Positions 1 through 7,942 of a DNA stretch of 64,000 nucleotides are shown here, in pieces. Within the stretch, counting starts at the first letter, position 1; each line of letters opens with the position of its first letter. The notes beneath the pieces are model-generated. The model was not told the origin of the DNA and made no database searches. It saw only the letters and a program-made list of their open reading frames with translations. A program made the position numbers and the translations under genes. The DNA lies in the NCBI RefSeq assembly GCF_007670255.1, contig NZ_SZVS01000007.1, positions 62,001-126,000 of the forward strand, written 5' to 3'. The DNA is from Paenarthrobacter nicotinovorans (GTDB lineage Bacteria; Actinomycetota; Actinomycetes; Actinomycetales; Micrococcaceae).

Positions 1-614
1 AGTGTCCTCCCGAGGCTGAGCTGTCAGCCCAGCTGGGTGTCTCAAGGAGTTCCTTGAGGGAAGCTGTGCGGGCGATGTCGGCGCTAGGCGTCATGGAGTC
101 CAGGCACGGTTCCGGAACCTATATCTCGTCCTTGGAGCCGACGGTGATCCTCCAGAATTTCGCCCTGCTGGTGGATCTGCTGCCACTGGACGGGTTGCTG
201 GAACTCTTCGAAATCCGCAGGCTCATGGAATCCCATGCCGCTGCTGCTGCAGCCGCCAACGCCACGCCGGAAGTCCTCGCAAAATTGACGGCGCTCGTGG
301 AGGGGATGGAGGCCACCGACAGCCCCAGTGAGTACTCCGAACTCGACTCTCAGTTCCACGAGGAAATCTGCCGGGCGAGCGGGAATTCGACGCTCAACGC
401 ACTGGTCAGGCTTTTCCGCTCGCGCGGCGGGCACTTCCATATTTTCGACGGCGAGGACGGTGCGGCCGTGCGCGAGGACAGCACCGCCGGCCACAGCGCA
501 ATCGTGGCTGCGATCGCGCGGCGGGATCCGACCATGGCGGCTACGGCGACGGCCGCCCACATTGCCCAGACCGAGATCTGGCTCAAAAAGCTCAGGCCGG
601 AACCCCGGCTTTAA
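1..614 (+). CDS. GntR/FadR-family transcriptional regulator (5' end outside window)
   Basis: The open frame runs in from the left edge (first full codon at base 3). It begins inside the winged helix-turn-helix, where the recognition-helix region reads LGVSRSSLREAVRAM and is followed by a wing ending GSGTYI. After residue ~60 comes an all-helical FCD-type effector domain with metal/ligand-like residues in SEYSELDSQFHEEICRAS. Only some 20-30 N-terminal residues should be missing. FadR-subgroup regulators usually repress catabolic genes and release DNA on binding a carboxylic acid; the ligand here is unknown. The gene it controls probably lies to the left, because everything just to the right is on the other strand. 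Confidence 0.85.
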   Translation, partial: CPPEAELSAQLGVSRSSLREAVRAMSALGVMESRHGSGTYISSLEPTVILQNFALLVDLLPLDGLLELFEIRRLMESHAAAAAAANATPEVLAKLTALVEGMEATDSPSEYSELDSQFHEEICRASGNSTLNALVRLFRSRGGHFHIFDGEDGAAVREDSTAGHSAIVAAIARRDPTMAATATAAHIAQTEIWLKKLRPEPRL

Positions 615-625
615 AGCTGTGGCTT

Positions 626-1357
626 CTAGGAGCCCGTTTCATAATGCGGCTCGGCCACGGGTTTGGACTCAGGTGATCCCCGCTCCCGCAAGTAGACGGA
701 TGCCCCCACAAGCACTCCGACGGCCAGGAATTCGCTCTGCCAGTTCTGGAAGGACTCGAACCAGAACTGGCTTGAGGCCATGTACTCCCACGTGGAGACC
801 TGCGACAGGCCGTGGCTGAGTTGTTCCTCGTTGTAGGCCGCCGTACCCCCGAGGGCGTGAAGGGTGAAGGAGGCCAGGAACAAGAGCGCCAGCAGCCCTG
901 AAAGTGAGTGTTCGTAGACCTTCAGGACCCAGCCGCCCCGCCTGACCGGCCACGGCGTTTTGGCCGTTGGCTTGGCATCACGGGGGTCCTCGTCCTGGGG
1001 AGCCTTCTTGCCCATGGGCTTGGACTCCGAGGAACCCTTCTGGAAAAGGAAGACAGTGAGGACCACGTACATGGCCATCTGGAGGAACTCGGACTCCCAG
1101 TTCTCGAAGACAGCCTCCACGAAGTGGCCGGTGCCCAGGTATTCAAAGATGCCGACAGGGGCTCCACCGTGGGTTTGTTGTTCCTCGCTGTAGTTCGCGG
1201 CTCCTGAGAGAATCATGCCGCCGAAGAAGACGGCGAACAGGCCGAGGTTTGCCAATAACAGGCCGTGGTTCTTTACCCACTGGCGTACGGGGCCGCGTCG
1301 GCCCAGCTGGCCGTGGTTCCCCTTGGAGGCTTCGCGGCTTTGGACAGATCCTGGCAT
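626..1357 (-). CDS. DUF6766-type membrane protein with an internal duplication
   Basis: A 243-residue protein with about four hydrophobic segments, matching my memory of the DUF6766 family. The ATG at 1357 is chosen because AGGAGGAG lies just upstream and the upstream in-frame extension is low complexity. Two similar halves are visible: each has an (Y/A)NYxEEQ-like segment, an FEYL/WEYM segment, an NWxSEFL motif, a membrane helix and a SxESKP ending. The ribosome binding site sits inside the last codons of the upstream DUF6328 gene and only 2 nt separate stop and start, so the two are translated together. No function is established; both are probably inner-membrane proteins. The duplication is seen directly; the family name is from memory. 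Confidence 0.75.
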   Translation of the reverse strand: MPGSVQSREASKGNHGQLGRRGPVRQWVKNHGLLLANLGLFAVFFGGMILSGAANYSEEQQTHGGAPVGIFEYLGTGHFVEAVFENWESEFLQMAMYVVLTVFLFQKGSSESKPMGKKAPQDEDPRDAKPTAKTPWPVRRGGWVLKVYEHSLSGLLALLFLASFTLHALGGTAAYNEEQLSHGLSQVSTWEYMASSQFWFESFQNWQSEFLAVGVLVGASVYLRERGSPESKPVAEPHYETGS

Positions 1358-1359
1358 GT

Positions 1360-1872
1360 TCACTCCTCCTTGGCGTTTCCGTTGCCGTTCATGCCGCGGT
1401 GGTAAAGCCACAGGGGCATTCCAACCACCAGCAGCAGCAGCATCAGGACTATGAAGCCGCCGGCCACGATGCCGGCAGTCCTCCCGGCCGTGAAGTCGAA
1501 GACAAGGGTCGCGGAGCCAACTATCAACACCGCGACACCTCCCAGCGCCCACTTGGTGACTGCGTCAGCGCTGGAAACGAGGGTTGCCTTAAGTCCGCGG
1601 CGGAAGAGCCTTCGGTGCACGCTGACGGGGATGACGATGAGCACGGTGGTAAGGGCTGCCACCATGACGTTGAAGAGGTACAGGCCCCGTTGCCAATCGT
1701 CCAGTTCTCCGAAGCGCGATTGGAAGGGAAGCGTCAGCAGGAATCCGCCCAGAATCTGGACGCCGGTTTGGAGGACCCGCAATTCCTGGATGAGTTCCAT
1801 CCAGTTGCGGTCCATGCGTTCTTCCGTGGATTCATTCCTGCCGATCCTTGGAACTTGTTCCTGCTCTGCCAT
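1360..1872 (-). CDS. DUF6328-type small membrane protein
   Basis: A 170-residue protein. A hydrophilic N-terminus (about 20 residues) leads into a conserved-looking stretch, NWMELIQELRVLQTGVQ, and then four hydrophobic helices (about 38-55, 66-85, 105-125 and 133-155). This matches the DUF6328 family of actinobacterial membrane proteins. The ATG at 1872 is preceded by GGAGGCACAAGA, a good ribosome binding site. It is the first gene of a two-gene unit with the DUF6766 gene 2 nt downstream. The role is unknown. In my experience such genes often sit near stress functions, and a Dps gene lies about 1 kb away, but no link is shown. Confidence 0.75.
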   Translation of the reverse strand: MAEQEQVPRIGRNESTEERMDRNWMELIQELRVLQTGVQILGGFLLTLPFQSRFGELDDWQRGLYLFNVMVAALTTVLIVIPVSVHRRLFRRGLKATLVSSADAVTKWALGGVAVLIVGSATLVFDFTAGRTAGIVAGGFIVLMLLLLVVGMPLWLYHRGMNGNGNAKEE

Positions 1873-1982
1873 TCTTGTGCCTCCGCAGCAATTGGTGGAC
1901 GCCGGGGGTGTGCCGGACTACGGTCGGACTGTCAGCATTCCTCGAACTTTTCGGGGCCTCAAGCGGATTCCAAGGAGGACAA

Positions 1983-2204
1983 ATGAGTCATGACGAGCAC
2001 CGGGTCGACCCGGACAGCGAGCCCGGCGGCTACGGTACGCCGACACCCGAGCAGGAGCTCCCAGGCAGTGGCAGCGGAGCCGAAACCCCCGAGCGTCCCG
2101 CGCAAGGCGTTCCCGACGTGCCAGGCGACGACTTTCCCACACCCAAGGATCCGGATGCCGCTCCACCTGCCGCGGCGACAGGGCAGGAGTCCGGCGAAGG
2201 CTAG
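1983..2204 (+). CDS. Small acidic, Pro/Gly-rich hypothetical protein
   Basis: A 73-residue product beginning MSHDEHRVDPDSEPGGYG, rich in Asp, Glu, Pro, Gly and Ala, with no hydrophobic segment and no cysteine; probably intrinsically disordered. The start is chosen from CAAGGAGGACAA directly in front of the ATG. It is divergent from the DUF6328 gene (111 bp between the starts). Similar short acidic proteins are common in Micrococcaceae; I do not know a function. The strong ribosome binding site is the main reason to believe the gene is real. Confidence 0.6.
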   Translation: MSHDEHRVDPDSEPGGYGTPTPEQELPGSGSGAETPERPAQGVPDVPGDDFPTPKDPDAAPPAAATGQESGEG

Positions 2205-2288
2205 GTGCGCCAGAGGGCCGTCTCCGCGTCCGGCTGATGAACGCGGGGAACAGCCCTCGTTGACCTGTTGGAAGTCCTCGGATGCGCT

Positions 2289-2459
2289 CTAAACCGTATG
2301 ACCCCGACGGTTCGACATGAAGCTCAGCAGCCAGCCAATGGCCGCGATAACGAGGAGGACAACGCCTACCCACAGCAACCAGCTCAGGGCCTGCGAGAAT
2401 CCGCCCACAAGAAGAAGAACAATTGCCACTACACCAGCAATGATCAGAAGCGTATTCAT
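2289..2459 (-). CDS. 56-residue membrane protein (lmo0937-like)
   Basis: A short minus-strand gene encoding MNTLLIIAGVVAIVLLLVGG at its start, then a second hydrophobic helix (about residues 25-50, with the Trp-containing SWLLWVGVVLLVIAA) and a basic end SNRRGHTV. AAAGGAATGTGCTGACC precedes the ATG at 2459. Two-helix proteins of this size and pattern are annotated as lmo0937-family or stress-related hydrophobic peptides in Firmicutes and Actinobacteria. It is an inner-membrane protein of unknown role. The reading frame, ribosome binding site and alternating hydrophobic/charged pattern make it a likely real gene despite its length. Confidence 0.7.
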   Translation of the reverse strand: MNTLLIIAGVVAIVLLLVGGFSQALSWLLWVGVVLLVIAAIGWLLSFMSNRRGHTV

Positions 2460-2767
2460 GGTCAGCACATTCCTTTCCGGGGAATCTTTGATGAATCCGG
2501 GATTCCCGATTATGCATTCCGGTTTACTTCGATGTGGTTATGCCGGTACCAGGAGGCCTTTCCGCAGCCTCGAAGTGCCTTTACTGTTACCAGCCAACGG
2601 CTTCATCGGTGGATGAAGTTCGCCGGTCGTGAACAGTAACACTTCTCATTGTACTACTAAGCACCCTTATGAAAGGCTTATCGCAGTCGTCACCAGATGA
2701 TTGGGCAGTTGCCGCAGAGGTTTTGCGGCACGTTTTTGGCTCACATGAACGTCCATGAGAGGAACAC
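2460..2767. other. Intergenic region, no gene seen
   Basis: These 308 bases separate the small membrane-protein gene from dps. They are more AT-rich than the coding sequence (for example 2635-2690) and should contain the promoters of both flanking genes. I see no convincing frame, terminator or RNA structure here, and no confident -35/-10 pair. Confidence 0.5.
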
Positions 2768-3247
2768 ATGAAAGCGTCACAGCAGCTTGCAGACAACCTT
2801 CAAATCGTCCTGACCGACCTCATCGAGCTGCAGCTCCAAGGGAAGCAGGCACACTGGAACATCGTGGGACCGAACTTCCGCGATCTCCACCTTCAGCTGG
2901 ACGAGCTCGTTCTGGCAACGCGGCAGTTCGCCGATGACACCGCCGAACGCATGCGTGCCCTCCACGCCCTCCCCGACGGACGCAGTGCCACCATCGCCAA
3001 GGGAACCCGCCTTGAGGAATTCCCGGCCGGTCTGGTGACCACCAAGAATGCCGTCAAGCTGGTCACCGATCGTGTGGAGCGCGCCGTTCAGACCATGCGC
3101 GACGTTCACGACGAGGTTGACGAGGAAGATCCGACGACGGCGGACCTGCTGCACGCGTTTATCGCCCGCCTTGAGCAGCTGGTCTGGATGATCAATGCCG
3201 AGATCATGAACGCCGGCGCTGCCGTGACGGACCCGGACGAGGCCTGA
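2768..3247 (+). CDS. dps: Dps-type DNA-protection ferritin
   Basis: A 159-residue Dps/miniferritin, which forms a 12-subunit shell that oxidises Fe(II) with peroxide, stores iron and often binds DNA in stationary phase. The inter-subunit ferroxidase ligands are visible: H29 in KQAHWNIVGP, H41 and D45 in the following helix, and D56 and E60 in RQFADDTAER. The length and four-helix layout are typical. The tails are short and not strongly basic, so DNA binding is uncertain. GAGAGGAACAC precedes the ATG. The topoisomerase gene starts 40 bp downstream on the same strand, so the two may be co-transcribed. Confidence 0.93.
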   Translation: MKASQQLADNLQIVLTDLIELQLQGKQAHWNIVGPNFRDLHLQLDELVLATRQFADDTAERMRALHALPDGRSATIAKGTRLEEFPAGLVTTKNAVKLVTDRVERAVQTMRDVHDEVDEEDPTTADLLHAFIARLEQLVWMINAEIMNAGAAVTDPDEA

Positions 3248-3287
3248 GCAAGAAGCCCTACGGCCCAGCAAAGACAAGGCCCAGACC

Positions 3288-4247
3288 GTGCCACGGCTGA
3301 AGAGAAGTGACCTTTCCAAGCCCGGCATCGTCCGCCGAAAGGTTGGAACGGGGTTCAGCTACCGCCATCCCGACGGGAGTTTGGTCAGCAAAGAGGATCG
3401 CCAGCGCATCAACGCGCTGGCGATCCCGCCTGCGTGGACCGACGTATGGATTAGCCCCTACGAGCACGGGCACATCCTGGCCACCGGCGTTGATGGTGCC
3501 GGGCGCGGCCAGTACATCTACCACCCCCGCTGGCGGGAACGGAAGGACGCAGAGAAGTTCATCCGGGCTGCCACCCTGGGCTTGGTCCTGCCAACAGTCC
3601 GCCGCAACGTGACGGTCCACCTTCAGGATGAGACCGACCCGAAGCAGCAGACGTTGGCAGCAGCGGTCCGGCTCATGGACCTGGGAGCGCTCCGCGTTGG
3701 ATCCGAGGTCTACATGAAGCAAAACGGCTCTTATGGTCTGACGACGCTTCGATGCCGGCATGCCAGGGTGGTAGGGCCGGACGTCTTCCTGAAGTTCCCT
3801 GGCAAAAGCGGACATCTGTGGGACACGTCCATCCACGATCCCGCTCTCGCGGCCTTTCTCGAACCATTGGCGGAGCGCCCAGGGAAGGAGCGGCTGCTTG
3901 CCTACCAGGACAACGGAACCTGGGTTAACGTCGACGGGTCCATGATCAATGAATACCTCCGGGGCATTGCCGGAGAGGCATACTCTTCCAAGGATTTCCG
4001 GACGTGGAAAGGCACTGCCGCCGCCGCGCTGTGCCTCATCAAATCCGGCCACAAGGGAACTCCCCGCCAGGCCATCACCAGGGCCATCAAGGAAGCGTCG
4101 GAGCTTCTGGGCAACACTCCGTCAGTGGCCCGCTCTTCGTACGTGGATCCCCGGATCATCGAGGCGTACCTTTCGGAAGAACTGAAGGACGTGAAGCCCA
4201 CCGAGGCATCGGTCGCAGCATTCTTGAATGGCGAAACCTCCACCTAA
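3288..4247 (+). CDS. Type IB DNA topoisomerase (poxvirus-like)
   Basis: A 319-residue bacterial topoisomerase IB, which relaxes supercoils through a 3'-phosphotyrosyl intermediate. The N-terminal beta domain spans about residues 20-100 (GFSYRHPDG, IPPAWTDVWI). The catalytic domain shows R136 (ALRVGSE), a KFPGKSG lysine loop at 169-175, R238 in DFRTWKGT, LGNTPSVARSSY and the nucleophile Y285. As in other bacterial members, an Asn (276) seems to stand where vaccinia enzyme has a His. Start: GTG 3288, with a weak ribosome binding site, kept because MPRLKRSD matches the usual N-terminus. It follows dps closely. Confidence 0.92.
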   Translation: MPRLKRSDLSKPGIVRRKVGTGFSYRHPDGSLVSKEDRQRINALAIPPAWTDVWISPYEHGHILATGVDGAGRGQYIYHPRWRERKDAEKFIRAATLGLVLPTVRRNVTVHLQDETDPKQQTLAAAVRLMDLGALRVGSEVYMKQNGSYGLTTLRCRHARVVGPDVFLKFPGKSGHLWDTSIHDPALAAFLEPLAERPGKERLLAYQDNGTWVNVDGSMINEYLRGIAGEAYSSKDFRTWKGTAAAALCLIKSGHKGTPRQAITRAIKEASELLGNTPSVARSSYVDPRIIEAYLSEELKDVKPTEASVAAFLNGETST

Positions 4248-4270
4248 GCAAGACAAGAAGCCGCCCTGTG

Positions 4271-4300
4271 ATTTTATGAGTACACTCGTACTAATAAAAT
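4271..4300. promoter_or_regulatory. 30-bp imperfect palindrome, probable TetR operator
   Basis: Two 13-nt arms, ATTTTATGAGTAC and GTACTAATAAAAT, flank the 4-nt centre ACTC. They are reverse complements except at one position. The site lies 29 bp before the membrane-protein gene whose partner, 3 bp further down the operon, is a TetR regulator. Such size and position fit an autoregulatory TetR operator overlapping the promoter. An RNA hairpin role is less likely because the stem is AT-rich with no T tract. Confidence 0.6.
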
Positions 4301-4329
4301 TCATGGACATGGTGTTTGGGGGGCCTTAA

Positions 4330-4887
4330 ATGATTCTGCTGGCGATTGTGCTGTGTGAGGTTGCGTTCTGGGTGGCCATCGTCGCCGGGCTCGCTACCCG
4401 CTATCTGCTGCGGCGTCCCCGCCTGGGCGGAGCCCTCCTGATCCTTGCTCCGGTCATCGATGCGGTCCTGCTTGCGTTGGTCGCCGTCGATCTTCTCGGC
4501 GGTGGAACGGCGTCCTGGCATCACGGACTTGCCGCGATCTATATCGGCGTCTCCATCGCCTACGGCAAACGTATGGTGGCCTGGGCCGATGCGTATTTCC
4601 AGCAACGGTTTGCAGGCGGACCAGTGCCGGAGCGGCTCACAGGAAGCGGCTACACGGTCAAGTGCTGGCGGGACGTGCTTCTTACAGCACTTGCGGTGGC
4701 GATTGCCGCCGGGACCCTGGGTGCGATCATCCTGCTGGTCAACGACCCCGAACGAACCGCAGCCCTCTCGGAGTTCTTCCGCATCCTGGGCATCATCTTT
4801 GCCATCGACTTCCTGTGGGCCGTGAGCTATACGATCTGGCCGAAAAAGGCCCCCCGCGCCCTGCCCGCTGCTACTGGACAGCACTGA
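4330..4887 (+). CDS. Polytopic membrane protein of unknown function
   Basis: A 185-residue integral membrane protein with five to six hydrophobic helices (about 2-24, 34-58, 63-80, 112-138 and 145-165) joined by basic loops such as RYLLRRPRL. The central loop (85-112) is hydrophilic (YFQQRFAGGPVPERL). I do not recognise a family motif. The gene is preceded by the 30-bp palindrome and followed after 3 bp by a TetR regulator, so it is probably the regulated target. Integral-membrane/TetR pairs often concern stress or export of small molecules, but nothing in this sequence shows a transport mechanism. A G-run (GGGGGG) before the ATG may serve as ribosome binding site. Confidence 0.75.
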   Translation: MILLAIVLCEVAFWVAIVAGLATRYLLRRPRLGGALLILAPVIDAVLLALVAVDLLGGGTASWHHGLAAIYIGVSIAYGKRMVAWADAYFQQRFAGGPVPERLTGSGYTVKCWRDVLLTALAVAIAAGTLGAIILLVNDPERTAALSEFFRILGIIFAIDFLWAVSYTIWPKKAPRALPAATGQH

Positions 4888-4890
4888 TCC

Positions 4891-5478
4891 ATGCCCCGGA
4901 GAATCGACGCAGAGGCACGCAGCGCAGCAATCGCGGAAGCTTCTTTACGCGTCCTGGAACGTGAGGGTCTTTCGGGGCTTTCCGTGCGCGGGGTGGCAGC
5001 GGAAGCGGGCATCGCAGCGGCTTCGCTACGGCGTGCGTTTGCCACGCAACACGCCCTGCGGGAGTTCTGCCTGCAACTCATTGAGGACCGGGTCACCGCC
5101 CGAATCGCCGCCCTTGAGCTCACTGGCCGGGCGCTGGTCGATGGCTTGCTCCTGCAATTGCTTCCTCTCGACAAGGAACGGCGGCTGGAACTCGTGGCGC
5201 AGGTCCAGCTTGGTGTCCTGTCACTAACGGATAGTGGACTGCGTCCTGCCGCGGTCAGGCTCAGCGACGGAGTGGACCGCGTGTGCCACGTTGCCGTCCA
5301 GCTCCTGGCCGAAGCGGGACAATTCAACCAGGGGCGCGACCCCGACTATGAGGCCCAGCGCTTGCGTGCGCTCCTGGATGGAATCGCGATGCATGGATTG
5401 TGGAGCGGTGAACTCCCGGAGGCGGGTCCGATGCTTCGGGTGCTCTCGCGCCATCTCGACGAGCTCGCGGGTCCCTAG
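4891..5478 (+). CDS. TetR-family transcriptional regulator
   Basis: A 195-residue TetR-type repressor. The N-terminal helix-turn-helix covers about residues 8-50 (VRGVAAEAGIAAASLRRAFATQHALREF), followed by a helical ligand/dimer domain. It starts 3 bp after the membrane-protein gene and must share its mRNA. The 30-bp palindrome at 4271-4300 is the obvious candidate operator, giving negative autoregulation. The transcript is closed by the strong hairpin at 5517-5560. The ligand cannot be read from the sequence. Confidence 0.88.
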   Translation: MPRRIDAEARSAAIAEASLRVLEREGLSGLSVRGVAAEAGIAAASLRRAFATQHALREFCLQLIEDRVTARIAALELTGRALVDGLLLQLLPLDKERRLELVAQVQLGVLSLTDSGLRPAAVRLSDGVDRVCHVAVQLLAEAGQFNQGRDPDYEAQRLRALLDGIAMHGLWSGELPEAGPMLRVLSRHLDELAGP

Positions 5479-5516
5479 CACTTCAACAAGGACACGCAAA
5501 AGTACTTCGGACATGC

Positions 5517-5560
5517 AAAGAGCCTGGCGGCACCCATCTCCGGTGCCGCCAGGCTCTTTT
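5517..5560. terminator. Bidirectional Rho-independent terminator
   Basis: A perfect 18-bp stem (AAAGAGCCTGGCGGCACC with its complement) closes a 7-nt loop and is followed by TTTT on the plus strand; on the minus strand the stem itself ends in a short U-run. It lies between the converging TetR unit and the fru/ptsH operon and probably ends both. Confidence 0.9.
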
Positions 5561-5585
5561 CGTATCGCTGAGGGTTTGGGTGTCC

Positions 5586-5864
5586 CTACTCGGCGTCGTG
5601 GTCCGTTTCCAGGATCTTCACCAGGCTGTCCAGTGCTTCGTCCGCACCGTCGCCTTCGGCGCGAAGCACCACCACGTCACCGTGGGAAGCACCCAGGCTC
5701 ATGAGGGACAGGATGCTGGCCGCGTCCATGGCGTCGTCGGCCGGCTCTCCCTGGCGGGCGATGGTGACGTCGATATCCAGGTCTCCCGCTGCTTCGGCGA
5801 AGATGGCTGCCGGACGGGCGTGGAGGCCGACGCGGCTTGCGATGGTGGCTGTACGTTCGGGCAT
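5586..5864 (-). CDS. ptsH: Phosphocarrier protein HPr
   Basis: A 92-residue HPr that carries phosphate from enzyme I to the sugar-specific EIIA domains. H15 in RVGLHARPAA is the phosphorylated histidine; S50 in AASILSLMSLGA corresponds to the regulatory serine of Gram-positive HPr. AAAGGAGCACCA precedes the ATG. It is the last gene of the fructose PTS operon, 39 bp after the EIIABC gene, an arrangement that supplies HPr together with the transporter. No enzyme I gene is present in the window. Confidence 0.95.
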   Translation of the reverse strand: MPERTATIASRVGLHARPAAIFAEAAGDLDIDVTIARQGEPADDAMDAASILSLMSLGASHGDVVVLRAEGDGADEALDSLVKILETDHDAE

Positions 5865-5903
5865 TGGTGCTCCTTTGTGGTGGTGGGTGGCTTCGTGGGA
5901 AGT

Positions 5904-7940
5904 CTAGACGCTGACGGTTGCCGGGGTGGCTTCCGCTTCAACCGGCTTCTTCACGGCCCAGCGCTTGAGGGCGATGACCAGCAGTGCGGTGATGACTACG
6001 CCAACGGCGATGGAGAGGAAGAACAGCAGGAAGTTGTCGATCGCGAAGAAGACAAACAGGCCGCCGTGGGGTGCCTTGGACGTAACTCCGAAGGCCATGG
6101 ACAGTGCACCCGTTACGGCGCCGCCCACCATGCTGGCAGGGATGACGCGCAGGGGGTCGGCTGCGGCGAACGGAATGGCGCCTTCGGAGATGAACGAGGC
6201 ACCCAGGAGCCAGGCCGCCTTGCCGTTTTCGCGCTCGGCAAGGGAGAACAGCTTCTTGTCCAGCACGGTGGCGAGTGCCATGGCCAGCGGCGGAACCATG
6301 CCTGCTGCCATGACGGCTGCCATGATCTGCCACGGAGCCTGGTTGGAGACGCTCGCGGCGCCAAGGCCGGCAACAGCAAAGGCGTAAGCGACCTTGTTGA
6401 CCGGACCGCCGAGGTCGAAGCACATCATGAGACCCAGGATGATGCCGAGGACGATTGCTCCCGCGCCGGTGAGACTGGAGAGGCCGGCATTGAGGGCGTT
6501 GGTGAGTGCCACGATGGGGGCGCCCAGGATCAGGAACATCAAACCGGAGGCAACCAGGGACGCCAGCAGCGGAATGATCACCACGGGCATCAGGCCGCGA
6601 AGCCAGCGTGGGACATCGAGCTTGCCGATCTGGTAGGCGACGTAGCCTGCCAGGAGACCGCCGACAATACCGCCCAGGAAGCCTGCGCCCATGAACCCTG
6701 ACACCGCACCGGCCACGAAGCCGGGCGCGATACCGGGACGGTCCGCGATGGCGTACGCGATGTAGCCGGCCAGCGCCGGAACGAGGAACCCGAGGGAGAG
6801 GGCGCCGATCTTGAACAGGACAGCGCCGAGGTAGGCGCCCAGCGGGCCCCAAGCGTTGTCCGGGAACTCGGTGGGCAGGTTGAAGATGCTGTTCTCGACA
6901 ACGATCTTGTCCGCAAAGCTGGTGATCAGGTAGCCGCCCATCAGGAAGCCCAGGGCGATCAGGAGACCACCACCGGCCACGAACGGAATCATGTAGCTGA
7001 CACCGGTGAGGAGGGCGCGCTTGAGCTTCTGGCCGATGTGCTCACCCTTTTCCTCTTCGGCACGCTCTGCCTGCTCTTCGGCACCGAAGTGTGGGACGCG
7101 GCGCGCATGCGGGTCCTCGGCGGCGGCAAGGGCCTCCTGGACCATCTTGGCGGGCTCGTCGATGCCACGCTTGACCGGCGCGTTGATCACCGGCTTGCCG
7201 GCGAAGCGCTCCTTGCCGCGGACGTCGACGTCGACGGCGAAAATCACCGCGTCCGCTGCCGCAATCACGGCCGGGTCCAGAGGCTTGGCGCCGGAGGAGC
7301 CCTGCGTTTCGACCTGCAGGTCAACGCCCATTTCCTGTGCTGCGGCAACCAGGGAATCAGCTGCCATATAGGTGTGCGCAATACCGGTGGGGCAAGCGGT
7401 CACTGCCACGATGCGCTTGGGTGCGGCAGCCGCCGTCGTGCTCGCTGCGGGAGCCGCTTCAGGGGCAGGTGCCGCGTGCGCAGCGGGCTTGTCCGCCAAG
7501 GCGCCATCTACCAGCTCCACGATCTCCTGTTCGGATGATGCTGCGCGCAGCGCTGCCGTGAAGTCCTTTTTGATGAGGGAACGGGCCAGCTTGGAGAGCA
7601 GCTTCAGGTGCTCCTGGTCCGCGCCGTCCGGGGCTGCGATGAAGAAGATGAGGTCCGCCGGACCGTCCTTGGCGCCGAAATCCACCTTGTGCGACAAGCG
7701 GGCCATGGCCAGGGCGGGCTCAGCTACAGCGGCGGAGCGGCAGTGCGGGATGGCGATGCCACCGGGGACGCCGGTAGCGGTCTTCTGCTCGCGGGCGAAG
7801 GCGTCGGCGAACAGGCCTTCGACCTCGGTGGCACGGCCAGCGGCGGCAACTTTGCCGGCCAGGACGCGGATGACGTCGGCAGGGGAGTCGCCCAGGTTCT
7901 GGTCGAGGGTGACCAATTGGGGTGTGATCAGCTGGGTCAC
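5904..7940 (-). CDS. fruA: Fructose PTS transporter EIIABC
   Basis: A 678-residue fused permease that takes up fructose and delivers fructose 1-phosphate. Domain order: EIIA about 1-150 (phospho-His H66 in GIAIPHCRSA), an Ala/Pro linker about 150-174, EIIB about 175-275 (phospho-Cys C183 in TACPTGIAHTYMAAD), and the membrane EIIC from about residue 305 to 670 with many hydrophobic helices. The GTG at 7940 is chosen because AGAAGGACTAACA lies in front of it and because the protein then starts at the usual MTQLITPQLV; a longer frame upstream runs through fruK. It starts 2 nt after the fruK stop. Confidence 0.95.
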   Translation of the reverse strand: MTQLITPQLVTLDQNLGDSPADVIRVLAGKVAAAGRATEVEGLFADAFAREQKTATGVPGGIAIPHCRSAAVAEPALAMARLSHKVDFGAKDGPADLIFFIAAPDGADQEHLKLLSKLARSLIKKDFTAALRAASSEQEIVELVDGALADKPAAHAAPAPEAAPAASTTAAAAPKRIVAVTACPTGIAHTYMAADSLVAAAQEMGVDLQVETQGSSGAKPLDPAVIAAADAVIFAVDVDVRGKERFAGKPVINAPVKRGIDEPAKMVQEALAAAEDPHARRVPHFGAEEQAERAEEEKGEHIGQKLKRALLTGVSYMIPFVAGGGLLIALGFLMGGYLITSFADKIVVENSIFNLPTEFPDNAWGPLGAYLGAVLFKIGALSLGFLVPALAGYIAYAIADRPGIAPGFVAGAVSGFMGAGFLGGIVGGLLAGYVAYQIGKLDVPRWLRGLMPVVIIPLLASLVASGLMFLILGAPIVALTNALNAGLSSLTGAGAIVLGIILGLMMCFDLGGPVNKVAYAFAVAGLGAASVSNQAPWQIMAAVMAAGMVPPLAMALATVLDKKLFSLAERENGKAAWLLGASFISEGAIPFAAADPLRVIPASMVGGAVTGALSMAFGVTSKAPHGGLFVFFAIDNFLLFFLSIAVGVVITALLVIALKRWAVKKPVEAEATPATVSV

Positions 7941-7942
7941 TG

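Noticed and set aside
5580..6701. Plus-strand 373-codon open frame rich in Gly, His, Asp and Cys
   Set aside because: It is the antisense of the well-supported EIIC part of the fructose permease and of ptsH; no ribosome binding site and no recognisable domain.
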